NCBI RefSeq assembly: GCF_001429725.1
Contig: NZ_LMHV01000042.1
Span: 73-64,072, forward strand
Direction of reading: 5' to 3'
From: Rhizobium sp. Root708
GTDB taxonomy: Bacteria > Pseudomonadota > Alphaproteobacteria > Rhizobiales > Rhizobiaceae
DNA length: 64,000 nucleotides
Position numbers and translations under genes: made by a program. Positions 1-8,724 of this stretch are shown here, piece after piece (within the stretch, counting starts at the first letter, position 1; every line of letters starts with the position of its first letter). The notes beneath the pieces are model-generated. The model made no database searches. It saw only the letters and a program-made list of their open reading frames with translations, and was not told the origin of the DNA.

Positions 1-230
1 AGGATGTCGCGCTCCTCGGTGACGCGAGCCAGTTCCTTCTTCAGCCGTCTGATCTCCTCGGCCTCATCGCTGTCTTTGACGTTCGATGTGCCGAACTTCT
101 TCTTCCACTCGTAGAGCGAATGCGGGCTGACCCCCAGCCGCTGCGAGACCTCCGCTACCGGATAGCCCCGCTCAGTGATCTGACGCACCGCATCACGTTT
201 GAACTCTTCTGTGAAATTGCCTTTGCCCAT
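1..230 (-). CDS. IS3-family transposase OrfA (partial, C-terminus outside window)
   Basis: The minus-strand frame opens with ATG at 230 and reads out of the window after about 76 residues. The N-terminal half is a typical IS3 OrfA helix-turn-helix: FTEEFKRDAVRQI, then GYPVAEVSQRLGVS and HSLYEWKKKFG. A charged leucine-spaced segment follows (EEIRRLKKELARVTEER), the usual coiled coil of OrfA that precedes OrfB. It would bind the IS ends and, through programmed frameshifting, contribute to the OrfAB transposase. Family assignment is secure from these motifs; the exact IS name is not. Confidence 0.85.
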   Translation of the reverse strand, partial: MGKGNFTEEFKRDAVRQITERGYPVAEVSQRLGVSPHSLYEWKKKFGTSNVKDSDEAEEIRRLKKELARVTEERDI

Positions 231-288
231 ATAGGCCTCCTGCCTCAAGTTTAGGGGAGAAGGCGTCTACAAATCTAGGGGCTATTCA
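1..288 (-). mobile_element. IS3-family insertion sequence, left end only
   Basis: Partial element running off the window edge. It contains the start of an OrfA-type transposase gene. Outside that, on the minus strand, lies a likely terminal inverted repeat beginning TGAATAGCCCCTAGATTTG, with its outer tip near 288. IS3 elements typically have ends starting with TG and an OrfA/OrfB pair. The opposite end is outside the window, so intactness and target duplication cannot be judged. Confidence 0.7.
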
Positions 289-494
289 GTCGGCGAGAAT
301 GGCGATCAGCGCGTGGGACTTGCCAACACCCGTTGCCGAGAACTGCCGCATCAGTCCGCGGAGAGCATAAGAAGGTACAGTTTGGTACAAAAAAACCAAA
401 GCTGGACACACACGGAACACATGCGGAGCACTAAATTGTTGCATTGCTTTCGCGCCGAAAAGGTCGGAGACACACACTCTATCGGGAGTTCCCC

Positions 495-1394
495 ATGCGC
501 ACATCAGTAACCTACTTAAGTTCCGGGTTGAAGATTGCCGGCCATATTTACAAGCCGCGGAAATCAAACGGGTGTTCAATTGTGATTGGTCATCCGGGTA
601 CATCGACAAAGGAGCAATCGCCGGCGCTATATGCACAGAAACTCGCCGATCAAGGATTTATCGTATTGACCTTTGATGCTGCATATCAAGGTGAGAGTGG
701 AGGTTTGCCTCGTGGTCTGGAAAATCCCGCGCAGCGAGTCGAGGATTTTAAGGCTGCTGTTTCCTTTCTAAGCGTCCAACCAGATATCAATGCCAACAGA
801 GTTGGTGTCCTGGGCATATGCGCGTCGGGCGGTTATGTCATCTCCGCTTCCGCGGGCGACCGCAGGATAAAGGCAGTCGCGACCGTCGCAGCGGTTGACG
901 TCGGCCTGCAAATCCGTGTCGGTGCGGACGGAAAACAGGACGCAGCGGTCATCAGCAGTCTGCTGGATGCGGCCGCGCAAGCTAGAACCCGGTCAGCAGG
1001 GGGCGAAGATATGGGGAGCTTCCCGATTTTTCCTGCATCTGAAGAAGAGGCACGCGCTGGAGGGCTCCATGTCTTTGAGGGCTGGGAGTATTACTGCTCA
1101 GATCGATGCAGTCATCCGCGCTCAGCAAAGTCGCTCACCTGGGATAGCGTGGACAGAATGGCCACATTTGATGCATTCCGCTTCATCGAAATGATCGCAC
1201 CTAGACCGCTGTTGATGATTACAGCCGAAAGAGCTGTGACCGCATGGATGACTCGTGACGCTGTTGCAAAAGCACGAGAACCCAAATCACTGTATACGGT
1301 CAAAGACGCTACCCACGTCGATCTTTACGATAGAGTTGACGCTGTTGATGACGCCGTGGCGCAGCTAGTTGCCTTCTTTTCTAAAGCTCTTTAG
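495..1394 (+). CDS. alpha/beta hydrolase (dienelactone-hydrolase / peptidase-S9-like)
   Basis: A 299-residue alpha/beta-hydrolase. The ATG at 495 is chosen because GGGAG lies 6 bases upstream; an earlier in-frame ATG at 444 has no such site. The strand after the N-terminal sheet carries a VIGHPGTSTKEQ oxyanion-type loop. The nucleophile elbow is GICASGGY, where either the Cys or the Ser could be the nucleophile, as in dienelactone-hydrolase relatives. The late region has PRPLLMITAE (acid strand) and ATHVDLYD (catalytic His). There is no signal peptide, so it is probably cytoplasmic. It stands alone, followed by a gene-poor stretch, and its substrate cannot be inferred. It lies 200 bp from the IS end and looks intact. 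Confidence 0.85.
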   Translation: MRTSVTYLSSGLKIAGHIYKPRKSNGCSIVIGHPGTSTKEQSPALYAQKLADQGFIVLTFDAAYQGESGGLPRGLENPAQRVEDFKAAVSFLSVQPDINANRVGVLGICASGGYVISASAGDRRIKAVATVAAVDVGLQIRVGADGKQDAAVISSLLDAAAQARTRSAGGEDMGSFPIFPASEEEARAGGLHVFEGWEYYCSDRCSHPRSAKSLTWDSVDRMATFDAFRFIEMIAPRPLLMITAERAVTAWMTRDAVAKAREPKSLYTVKDATHVDLYDRVDAVDDAVAQLVAFFSKAL

Positions 1395-2752
1395 CTCTTC
1401 TACGGGATCTGGGTCGGCGAGCAAAGGTCGATCAGGTATCCTTCATTGCGCTCATGGGTAACCGCTCGCTCCTCCGTGCTTGGCATCACCTCGAATCGTC
1501 AGGGCTACCGGACAGTAGTTTTCATAGGGCCTCGCCGCGCCGTTCGCCGTTCAGTTAGCGGCGTCGTCCCAGTTTCTGTTGGTTCGCGCGTAATGGCTTG
1601 CGCCGCTGTTTGCTAGGGATCATAAATCACCCATTGCCTCGGCTCTCTGCCCCCGACCAGAAATCCGGGCTGGCAAGGACAACTTTGTGGCCTGCAAAGC
1701 AAATTGCCGCACTCGCTCAACCTTTTCATGGGACTGACCCTCTGCACCCCGTGAGAACTTGTGGAGCAGCAAGTCACCCAAACCGTTGGAGCCGCCCCAA
1801 GATCAGGGACGGTTCCAATGATGGATTTTGCTTGTCGGCTTTGAGAGTTTTGCCGAACTAGCCATGCAGGAGCGGCGGCCCTTTTCGAGCGCGAAGTGCC
1901 AGTCCGAAAACAATGTAGCTCCAACCTTGGAAGATTAGATCTACCGTTAAAAAGGCACACGCCCAAGGCAACGAACCATCCCCAATTCCCTTCAACTTGT
2001 CTAATAGAAGTGCCGAGCCCGGCGTTGGATGCCACTGTCGACATCGAGATACCCTTTCTAATGACTTGGGTGATTGAACTAAAATTGGCTTTTTTCAAGA
2101 GAAGGTATTCGGATCGGTTATTTTGCTCTCGCGGCGGCGTCGACTGTTTGAGCAATCCACTGTTCCACGCTCAGCCCGCCTTGGCGGTCGACAACTCTGC
2201 CACCGCGGGAAAATAATTTGTTCGGCGCTTTTGCTTGGCACATACCGTAGTCGCGCAAAACAGCGATAGCGGACGCCGTTAGTCGAGAGAGCGCATGGGC
2301 TGATAGTTCCTCCGCCGAAGTGCCATCACCAGCAGAATTGCGCCAAATTAGCTCCAAAGCATTTTGAGCCGCTGAAATCGCCGAAGTTCATTGGTGCCGC
2401 CCTGTAGACTAGGTCAAACGCTCTTGAGTGGTCCGTCATTGAGCCCGACACTGTTCGAAGGTTTAATCATTCGACGCCGCGCCGTTTGGCCGACTTATGG
2501 CATCTTCTCCAAAAGGCACCTGGTGTGGAATTACGCAGCTCTTGCGCGGCCTGCATGGCCGCCTCCGCGTCGCGCGTCCCCATTTCTAACGAGCGAACTC
2601 GAGAGACGTCTCTCTTCCCTCAAGTCATCGCAAACATCGCGGTAGTCACTTCTTAGAGGCGCTCGCCGTCCTTCGAGACGCGGCGAGAGATCCGTCCTCC
2701 CAGAGTTTCGTTTTCTAAGAGATCGAGACATCGGAGAGCCTGCTGGCGTGGC
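1395..2752. other. gene-poor stretch, no supported gene
   Basis: About 1.36 kb without a convincing coding region. The open frames here are short, lack ribosome-binding sites and show no family motif. The longest minus-strand frames (1613-2155 and 2118-2357) have low-complexity, shadow-like composition. With the IS fragment nearby this is probably decayed or recombined DNA. I see no RNA gene or clear repeat. Confidence 0.5.
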
Positions 2753-3610
2753 CTACTCGTGATCGTTGCTGAGGCGATGAGATTCCCAACCTGCCAACAT
2801 TCGGTCGATCGTCTGCAGATCGTATCCCCGCACGATCAGACGTCGTATACGCTCTGCTCGAAGGTTGGCCCGCCATTGGTGAATGGTCATTCCCGCACTC
2901 AGTTCGAAGGATGCAGCTAGATCAAGCGGCGACATGCTGACCTCCGTCGATAGTTCGGAAAGGGACAGGTCGCCGTCGAGATGCTCCGCGATGCGATCCT
3001 TCGTTCGAGCTTCCTGACCACGTGACAGACGTTGTATCGTTGTTGTCCCGATCCTGCATCCAGCATAAGTCTTGATCGCATGAGCCGTGGCAGCAATGCT
3101 GACGTGGTCCACCAGTAGGCGGTTCGAATCCCGCGGAGCCCGGAAACACGGAAGGATCGCCCGCGCCAGATTGTGGAGGATGACATCCTTCACGCCCAGT
3201 CCCGGATAATGATCGAAACTGTCTACGTCTGGCAGGCCTTCTCGTTCTGCGACTTCCAGAAGAGCCTCGCGCGGCAGGTAGAAGCTCAGGTGATGAAACG
3301 TGCTGATGCTGTCGGCGACAGGCGAGGAGCGCAGGTCGTAGATGTTCGCTGTTCCGGCAGGAAGGAAATCAGTCTGTACCCGGCGGCCGTCGATAAACAG
3401 CCCATGGGAGTGTACGTCGCGGAGCTGTATCGTCACCAGGAACGCATCTTCGACGGGGATCGGCTCAGTGAGACCGGTGTCCTCTTTGTCGCAGCGGATT
3501 TCCGTCACCGCCACTTTGGCGTTCTTCAGGGTCCGAGCGACAAACGAGGGTGCCGTGTCGGTCTTGAACGTACGCCGCAGCGTCTCGCCGTAGGCTCCGT
3601 TTTCCTTCAT
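2753..3610 (-). CDS. AraC-family regulator paralogue with degenerate C-terminal HTH
   Basis: 285 residues starting at ATG 3610, which overlaps the stop of the upstream AraC gene as ATGA, so the two are probably translationally coupled. The N-terminal 190 residues carry the sensor domain shared by the other AraC genes here (NGAYGETL, PVEDAFLVTIQLRD, DGRRVQTDFLPAGTANIYDLR, SFYLPREALLE). The first HTH region is recognisable but drifted (LSLSELSTEVSMSPLDLA). Where a GF-x-D-x-S-HF second helix should be, the protein reads YDLQTIDRMLAGWESHRLSND and ends. The recognition part of HTH2 is therefore missing. It may be a decaying duplicate, or a non-DNA-binding partner of the upstream regulator. Confidence 0.75.
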   Translation of the reverse strand: MKENGAYGETLRRTFKTDTAPSFVARTLKNAKVAVTEIRCDKEDTGLTEPIPVEDAFLVTIQLRDVHSHGLFIDGRRVQTDFLPAGTANIYDLRSSPVADSISTFHHLSFYLPREALLEVAEREGLPDVDSFDHYPGLGVKDVILHNLARAILPCFRAPRDSNRLLVDHVSIAATAHAIKTYAGCRIGTTTIQRLSRGQEARTKDRIAEHLDGDLSLSELSTEVSMSPLDLAASFELSAGMTIHQWRANLRAERIRRLIVRGYDLQTIDRMLAGWESHRLSNDHE

Positions 3611-4518
3611 GTCGAGACCTCCCAGAGTGACCGGCGGTATGCGCCCGGCGTCGCGAACACGAGACGGGCAAATGACCGTGTGAAATGGCTCTGATCGGCG
3701 AACCCGCAGGCATGCGCGATCTCGCCCAACGTGAGCGACGTCGACCGCAGCAAGTCTTTCGCACGCTCGCATCGTCGGAGTACCATCCATTGGTGTGGCG
3801 CGACCCCGACGGTCTGCTTGAACGCACTAACGAAGTGCCGTGCGGACATGCCACACTCGCGCGCTATTTGCGCCAGAGGCACCTCTCCGGCAATGTTGGC
3901 GTCGATCAATTCCTTGGCCCGCCGTTCCATTTTCTGCGTTAGCCCAGTCGGCATTCCCTTTTCCAATATGCGAAGATCGCCATAGCCTCCGGCAAGATGC
4001 GTTGCGACCGCCAGCGCCAGGTGATCAAGGAAGAGCTGGCTTGCGTACTCCGGGGTCTGGAAGGCGGGAAGGATAGCGGCGCTGAGGCTCGCCACTACTG
4101 GGTCGTCGGTCGGACGGCCCTCGTGAGCATTCAGCTCGCTGAAGATCGCACCATTCTCCTCGGCAAGCGTGTCGAACGCCGCCTTCGGAAGGTAGTACAT
4201 CACGCAATTCGAGGTCTCGCGAACGAATGCGATCGGGTCGACCCGCAAGTCGTAGATCGAGGTCTGTCCTGCAAACAACGGCAACCGTCCGCTGCCGCGG
4301 CCATTGATCCAGAGCTCGTGCTCCAGGCAATCCTCGACCTGGAACGCGACGAGATACGCGTCTTCCGTTGGAATGGGAGATGTCAGGCTGGGCCGTTGGC
4401 AGCGAATGTGGGTGATGCCTATTTCCGATCGTTTCAAACTGGTCGTGACGATCGAAGGCGCGCTTTCGAGTTGGAAATGATCCCCGAGCTTCTGCCCATA
4501 AACCCCTTGGCTTCGCAT
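3607..4518 (-). CDS. AraC-family transcriptional regulator
   Basis: 303 residues from ATG 4518, with a GGAGG-like site just upstream. The N-terminal half is the shared sensor domain (SQGVYGQKLGDHFQ, PTEDAYLVAFQVED, INGRGSGRLPLFAGQTSIYDLR). The C-terminal 100 residues form a complete double HTH: VPLAQIARECGMSARHFVSAF, then SLTLGEIAHACGFADQSHFT followed by RSFARLVFATPGAYRR. It is first in a two-gene unit with the HTH-defective paralogue at 2753-3610 (ATGA overlap). It should be a DNA-binding activator or repressor of neighbouring metabolic genes; effector and targets are unknown. Confidence 0.88.
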   Translation of the reverse strand: MRSQGVYGQKLGDHFQLESAPSIVTTSLKRSEIGITHIRCQRPSLTSPIPTEDAYLVAFQVEDCLEHELWINGRGSGRLPLFAGQTSIYDLRVDPIAFVRETSNCVMYYLPKAAFDTLAEENGAIFSELNAHEGRPTDDPVVASLSAAILPAFQTPEYASQLFLDHLALAVATHLAGGYGDLRILEKGMPTGLTQKMERRAKELIDANIAGEVPLAQIARECGMSARHFVSAFKQTVGVAPHQWMVLRRCERAKDLLRSTSLTLGEIAHACGFADQSHFTRSFARLVFATPGAYRRSLWEVST

Positions 4519-4547
4519 TTTCGGCCTCCAGCCAACCGCTGACGATC

Positions 4548-4769
4548 CTAGACGGTCTTCGGAAGCATCCCCTGCATGATGTGGCCGTCCTTTGGACGAA
4601 ATGGACGCAAATGGCCGATCGCGCATGAAGCGTCCAACCTTCGTCGCCCCGATGCCGCGAAATCCTCAGCAGTCGCTTGGAGAAATTTGGCGAAAGCGAC
4701 GCTGCAGATGCCGTCGGCCTGCAACATCAGGGCGACGAGAGGATCCGCCATCATCTCCTCGATCGTCAT
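4548..4769 (-). CDS. small conserved-type hypothetical protein
   Basis: 73 residues. ATG 4769 is preferred because a GGAG lies 6-9 bases before it. The N-terminus, MTIEEMMADPLVALMLQADG, resembles small rhizobial proteins that begin with a short acidic helix and a DPLV-x3-M-x-ADG signature; I know of no function for them. No membrane segment or cofactor motif is visible. It sits 30 bp upstream of the AraC pair on the same strand and may be co-transcribed with it. Confidence 0.5.
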   Translation of the reverse strand: MTIEEMMADPLVALMLQADGICSVAFAKFLQATAEDFAASGRRRLDASCAIGHLRPFRPKDGHIMQGMLPKTV

Positions 4770-4798
4770 TTCGCTCCGTCCCCCGCAATCGCGCTTCA

Positions 4799-6290
4799 TC
4801 AGCCGTCCTCCGACATGTCGAACAAGTGGCGGATGCGATCCGCAAAGGAATATGTGGGCTGCTCCCTCGACTTGACCCTATCGGCCATGACGTGGTTGTC
4901 ATGCTCCGTATGCTTGAAGGAGAGCAGTCCAAGATGATCGAGAACTCCCTTTCGGGTCTCCATGATCTGCCGCAAAATATCCTGCGGGGCTTCGTAGATC
5001 ACGACCGGGGTCAGTGCCCGTTTGGTCGCCGTCTCGGGGGTGTCTGTCAGGACACCCACGTTCACCGAAGCAGTCGTGTGGAGAAAGTCTCGTGAGTTCG
5101 ACGGTCGACCCGGCAACCTCTCGCTCTACGACCACGACGCCACTTCGAATGATAGCTAGTCCCCGCAGGGTCTCGCCTTCAGACACGATGACTGATCCCC
5201 TTTCGAAAATACGTTTTCCGAGCGATCCGGCCAGTATCTCCTTCTCTTCCTCCGTCAGGCTCCCGAACAACGGAAGGGATGAGACCAGACGCCATGGCGT
5301 ACCTCGGTCGCGTTCTTCGCTGTCTTGGGCATGGAACCCTGCTGCCGCGGCAGGAGCCGCAAGCCTGAGGCCGGAAGCCCGCAGGTGCCGAAAAACGAGG
5401 TCGAACAGTTCATTCTTCGCCGCCATGGTTCGCGAGATATCCTTCACCCTGCATACCAGTTCGACTTCGACAGCGATGCTGTCCAGCGCTGTGATCCTCA
5501 CCGAGGGTTCCGGGTGCTTGAGGATGTGGTTGCTGCTCGAAAGCACAGTCCGCATCACGTCCTCGATCACCAAGGGAGAGTGGGTCGGTCTGACCCGGAG
5601 AACCAGAGATATTCCGTGCGTTTCGTCGGGACTGCTCTGGTTGACCAGTCTTGCCTTCGCAAGGGCGCTGTTTGGAACGATAACGAGGTCGTTCGTCCCG
5701 CTAAGCAGGTGGGTCGCTCGCCAGTTGGTTTCGACGACCCGCCCCTGGATGCCGTCATCGAGGACTATCCAGTCCCCGATGCGGTAAGGTTTCCCGAGAT
5801 TGAGTGCGACGCCTGAGAAGACGTCGGCGAGGGTATTCTGCAAGGCAAGGCCGAGGACGATGGCAAATACGCCCGATGTTGCAATCAAGGTGCCAACCGG
5901 GATCTGCAGCACGTAGGAGATGATCGAGAGCGCGGTCCCGACGAAGACCATTCCGACAAGGATATCCTGTAGGAGTCGCCCCTCGCGCGGCGTTCGCTCG
6001 AAGATGAGAAACAACCGGATCAGGCTGACTAGGAGCATCGATCCCGATATCCACCAGACGGCTTTCGCGAACCCTGCGGCGGCGCGGCCGATGCCATCCT
6101 CTCCCGGAGGGAGTGCTTCGTATGGTGCGAGTCCTTGCAGGAAGAGAACGAACGTCAACGCGGCAAAGAATGCAGCGTTGAGCGCGACCTTCGTCGGCGC
6201 TGATCCTCGCCCGAAAATCCTCGTCACGATCCTGGCGAGTACGATGATCGTTAGCTGGACCCGATAATCGTGAACCAGAAGGTCCGTCAT
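4799..6290 (-). pseudogene. MscS-type channel with C-terminal cyclic-nucleotide-binding domain, frameshifted
   Basis: The first frame (start 6290) encodes about four membrane helices, then the MscS core with the pore-lining and beta-domain hallmark LGLALQNTLADVFSGVAL and GDWIVLDDGIQGRVVETNWR. From about residue 345 comes a cNMP-binding fold (PLFGSLTEEEKEILAGSL, RGSVIVSEGETLRGLAII). At LSPHDCFGERG the frame derails. The expected continuation (VLTDTPETATKRAL, then VVIYEAPQDILRQIMETR) is in the next frame, ending at 4799. Removing one base near 5054 restores a single protein of about 496 residues. The start overlaps the upstream small gene as ATGA. The family couples membrane tension, and possibly cyclic nucleotide, to channel opening. 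The frameshift is either real inactivation of the cNMP domain or a sequence error. Confidence 0.85.
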
Positions 6291-6511
6291 CTGGGTAACT
6301 GAGCCGGGCAGACGGAAGGCGGGCAGGCCGGCTGCTGCGTGAGGGCCAATCCCGAGGGAGAACTCGGCACATAGACCCGTGCTCGCGGGCTTCCTTCGAA
6401 TAGGTGCCCGCGGAAAACCAGCGTGACAGTCACGAAGATCATGGCAAAGAACACGGCTGCAGCCGGAAACCCGGAATAGCTCTCTTCCGAGCGACGATTA
6501 GGTTTCGACAT
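6287..6511 (-). CDS. small single-span membrane protein
   Basis: 74 residues from ATG 6511. After a polar N-terminus (SKPNRRSEESYSG) there is one hydrophobic segment, FPAAAVFFAMIFVTVTLVFRG, then a proline-rich tail. Its stop overlaps the MscS-like start (ATGA), so the two are probably co-translated and may work together. A similar small polar-TM-polar protein lies next to hmp at 24591-24773. No named family recognised. Confidence 0.55.
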   Translation of the reverse strand: MSKPNRRSEESYSGFPAAAVFFAMIFVTVTLVFRGHLFEGSPRARVYVPSSPSGLALTQQPACPPSVCPAQLPR

Positions 6512-6532
6512 CTGGGGCGCCGCCTTCAACGC

Positions 6533-7006
6533 TTAGGTCAGGTAGATGACGGAGCCTTCCGGTCTGGCGGCGGCAGGCTCCGGGCGTGCCCCTCTAGCGG
6601 GTCGTGATCCCTGACCATCGAGCCGAACGCAGACCTCCATGTATCGGAGGAGCCGGGCGCGACCCGTCGACGCCGTCGCCCATATGGAGAGTGGCGCACT
6701 GGCCGTCGATAGGGCCGGCGCCGCGCATCTGACCCTTGTGCCGAACCCGGCGACACTTCCTCCGGAGCCGAAGAGCGAGTTGAAGGCCAGCTCGCCAGAG
6801 CTGTGGCAAAGGAGAAGCTGTATGGTAGCCTTTAGCAACGCATTCTTGCCGACAAGCGTGCCTGATCCTGCGGCACGACGCACGGCGTTCCTCGTTGGTG
6901 GCAGATCGACCAAGACTGCGTCGGGAGAAACCAGGCTCTCGGCCCGTGCAGGGTGGAACGCGCCATCGAGGAATTCACGGAGGATTTCGGCGGGGTCGTT
7001 TCGCAT
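6533..7006 (-). CDS. SnoaL/NTF2-like protein
   Basis: 157 residues; the start ATG 7006 has AAGGAG 7 bases upstream. It is related to the protein at 30869-31354: both have DP-x2-ILR-x-FL near the start, then LFGSGGSVAGFGTRVRC (there IFGSGGNVAAFGTVKQC), then a W-x6-G-x5-YME/YLE strand. This is a typical ketosteroid-isomerase-like cone fold used for small-molecule binding or as an accessory. The last 45 residues are Ala/Pro/Arg-rich and lose similarity after LRYME, so the C-terminus may be frameshifted. The substrate is unknown. Confidence 0.6.
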   Translation of the reverse strand: MRNDPAEILREFLDGAFHPARAESLVSPDAVLVDLPPTRNAVRRAAGSGTLVGKNALLKATIQLLLCHSSGELAFNSLFGSGGSVAGFGTRVRCAAPALSTASAPLSIWATASTGRARLLRYMEVCVRLDGQGSRPARGARPEPAAARPEGSVIYLT

Positions 7007-7063
7007 GAATGTCTCCTTATGCCGACGGTATGTCCCTGGAACGGATACTGGGATCGGAGAGGC

Positions 7064-8008
7064 TCAATCCGAGCCTATGAATTCGGTGATGAGAGCGACG
7101 GCCTGGTCAGGCTGTTCTTCCATGATCCAATGGCCGGAATCCTTGATGACCGCGCCGCGGACACGTTCAGCGACGGAAAGCAGTTCGTCCTTCATTTGTT
7201 CCCCATAGGAATGGTCTCCGCCGACCGCCAGGATCGGCATCTTCAGCTTTCCCTTCTCGGCAAAGATCGCCCGGTTGTCCTTGGCGTCCTGTGCAAACGC
7301 CGCGAACTGGCCGCCGAAGGCATCGTGGATGGCGCCCGGTCGGGCGTAGAGCTCCGCATAGTGATTGCGGGTCTGCTCATCGATCCTTGAAGGATCCGCC
7401 GACAGTTCGTTATAAAAACGGTCCAGAAGGATCCGCTCGCGTCCGGCAACGAGACGCTCGACGTCGGGACCTCTGAAGTTGAAATGCCAGACCTTGGGAT
7501 TCACGAGCTGCTTGTCCCAGTTTCCAAGACCGGGCAGCGGGGCGTCCATGATCACCCACTTCGTCACCCTGTCCGGATACTGGACTGCCAGCCTGTATCC
7601 GACCATGTTGCCGATGTCATGGGTGACGAGATCGAAGTTCTGGATCCCCATGTCGTAGAGCGCCTTGGCGAATGCCGTCGCCTGGCTGACTTTCTCATAA
7701 CCGCCTTCAGGATGGTCGGAGAGACCCATTCCGCGGAGATCGGGGACGATGACGGTATGGGATTTGGCGAGTTCCACCGCGACAGGTTCCCACATGTCGC
7801 CACTGTCGCCGAATCCATGGAGAAGGAGAACTGCCGGGCCGCTGCCTCCAATCCGAAAAAACTGCCCGGCGCCGTTCATGGTGATGTCTTGCCGGATGAA
7901 GCTCGGAGGAAAGGCCTTAACGTCGGCTGCCGCTTGCGGCGCGTTCAGTCCGGCCGCGAACACGACCGACATAATCAGGCGGGCCGGGACTCCAAAACGG
8001 ATGTTCAT
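7064..8008 (-). CDS. exported alpha/beta hydrolase, epoxide-hydrolase / dehalogenase-like
   Basis: 314 residues. ATG 8008 is chosen for the AAGGAG upstream. The N-terminus is a signal peptide (RLIMSVVFAAGLNAPQAAA). The oxyanion motif is LLHGFGDSGDMW, followed by DLRGMGLSDHP. The nucleophile elbow is VTHDIGN, where Asp replaces Ser, as in epoxide hydrolases and haloalkane or fluoroacetate dehalogenases. The C-terminal catalytic His is in IKDSGHWIMEEQP. The protein is probably periplasmic and acts on an epoxide or halogenated compound. It is upstream of the SnoaL-like gene on the same strand with a 57 bp gap. The exact substrate is not predictable. Confidence 0.85.
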   Translation of the reverse strand: MNIRFGVPARLIMSVVFAAGLNAPQAAADVKAFPPSFIRQDITMNGAGQFFRIGGSGPAVLLLHGFGDSGDMWEPVAVELAKSHTVIVPDLRGMGLSDHPEGGYEKVSQATAFAKALYDMGIQNFDLVTHDIGNMVGYRLAVQYPDRVTKWVIMDAPLPGLGNWDKQLVNPKVWHFNFRGPDVERLVAGRERILLDRFYNELSADPSRIDEQTRNHYAELYARPGAIHDAFGGQFAAFAQDAKDNRAIFAEKGKLKMPILAVGGDHSYGEQMKDELLSVAERVRGAVIKDSGHWIMEEQPDQAVALITEFIGSD

Positions 8009-8150
8009 TTCGAGCTCCTTCATGTCGTTATGGAATTGTAGCCGAACGTCTCGGGCTCCCTCTTGCGCCCTTCGGTCGCCTATTGGCGAAACGGGACGCA
8101 ACCAATTTAATCAAGCGGATACGGACGCAAGCTCGAGGAGTGTTGTCCTG

Positions 8151-8663
8151 TCACGGAACCAGATTGGTGACACAATCTCCGGCGTTTTCGCCAGCGGGAT
8201 CATCAGCTTTGGTTGTTCGGCATCTGCAGTGTTTTCGAACCCGACGAATAAAAACGGTCGCCACACTCCGAAGCAGCCCGTCTTCGACGCTCCGCTTCCG
8301 AATTGAAACGGATACGATCTCCGGCGTGTCGTCCCGACCGAGTAAACTCTCGGCGATGATCGCAGACGGTAGGGGCGCACCCGTATACGCGGCGATAAGG
8401 CCGTTGCTCTCGAACTCGAGCATGACAAACGTCAGCAGGGAAGGTGGCAGTCGCCTTACCCTGCCGCTGCAGACATCCAGTTCCCGGCCTTCGGAAGTCA
8501 TTTCTCCGGAGCCACCTTCACCGCGGAATCGATACCATTTCGAATGCCGCGCGATGTAGTCGGCACTCCAGCGAACGTCGCATTCCACGCCGCCGTTTCG
8601 CGTAAGGTCGCAAAGCTCAGCGAGGGTTTCCAGGAATATTCTGCGATAGCTGGCATAGGTCAT
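8151..8663 (-). CDS. hypothetical protein
   Basis: 170 residues from ATG 8663, with AAGGAAA upstream. The N-terminal 130 residues have ordinary globular composition (SYRRIFLETLAELCDLTRNG, then SADYIARHSKWYRFRGEGG). The last 40 residues become Arg/Cys-rich and look less protein-like, so the true end may have been changed by a frameshift. No motif recognised, no signal peptide, no membrane span. It lies between an alpha/beta hydrolase and a DUF4126-like gene on the same strand. Confidence 0.5.
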   Translation of the reverse strand: MTYASYRRIFLETLAELCDLTRNGGVECDVRWSADYIARHSKWYRFRGEGGSGEMTSEGRELDVCSGRVRRLPPSLLTFVMLEFESNGLIAAYTGAPLPSAIIAESLLGRDDTPEIVSVSIRKRSVEDGLLRSVATVFIRRVRKHCRCRTTKADDPAGENAGDCVTNLVP

Positions 8664-8724
8664 CGTCGTTTCCTTTGAGAATCGAACGGAAAACTTCACA
8701 ACCATGGTCTTCCGCGTTGCGTGG

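Noticed and set aside
2118-2357. 79-codon minus-strand frame
   Set aside because: No ribosome-binding site and no recognisable family; composition not convincing.
3119-3140. GGTTCGAATCCCGC resembling a tRNA T-arm or attachment remnant
   Set aside because: It lies inside the coding frame of an AraC gene and has no acceptor stem or match to the tRNA-Arg end.
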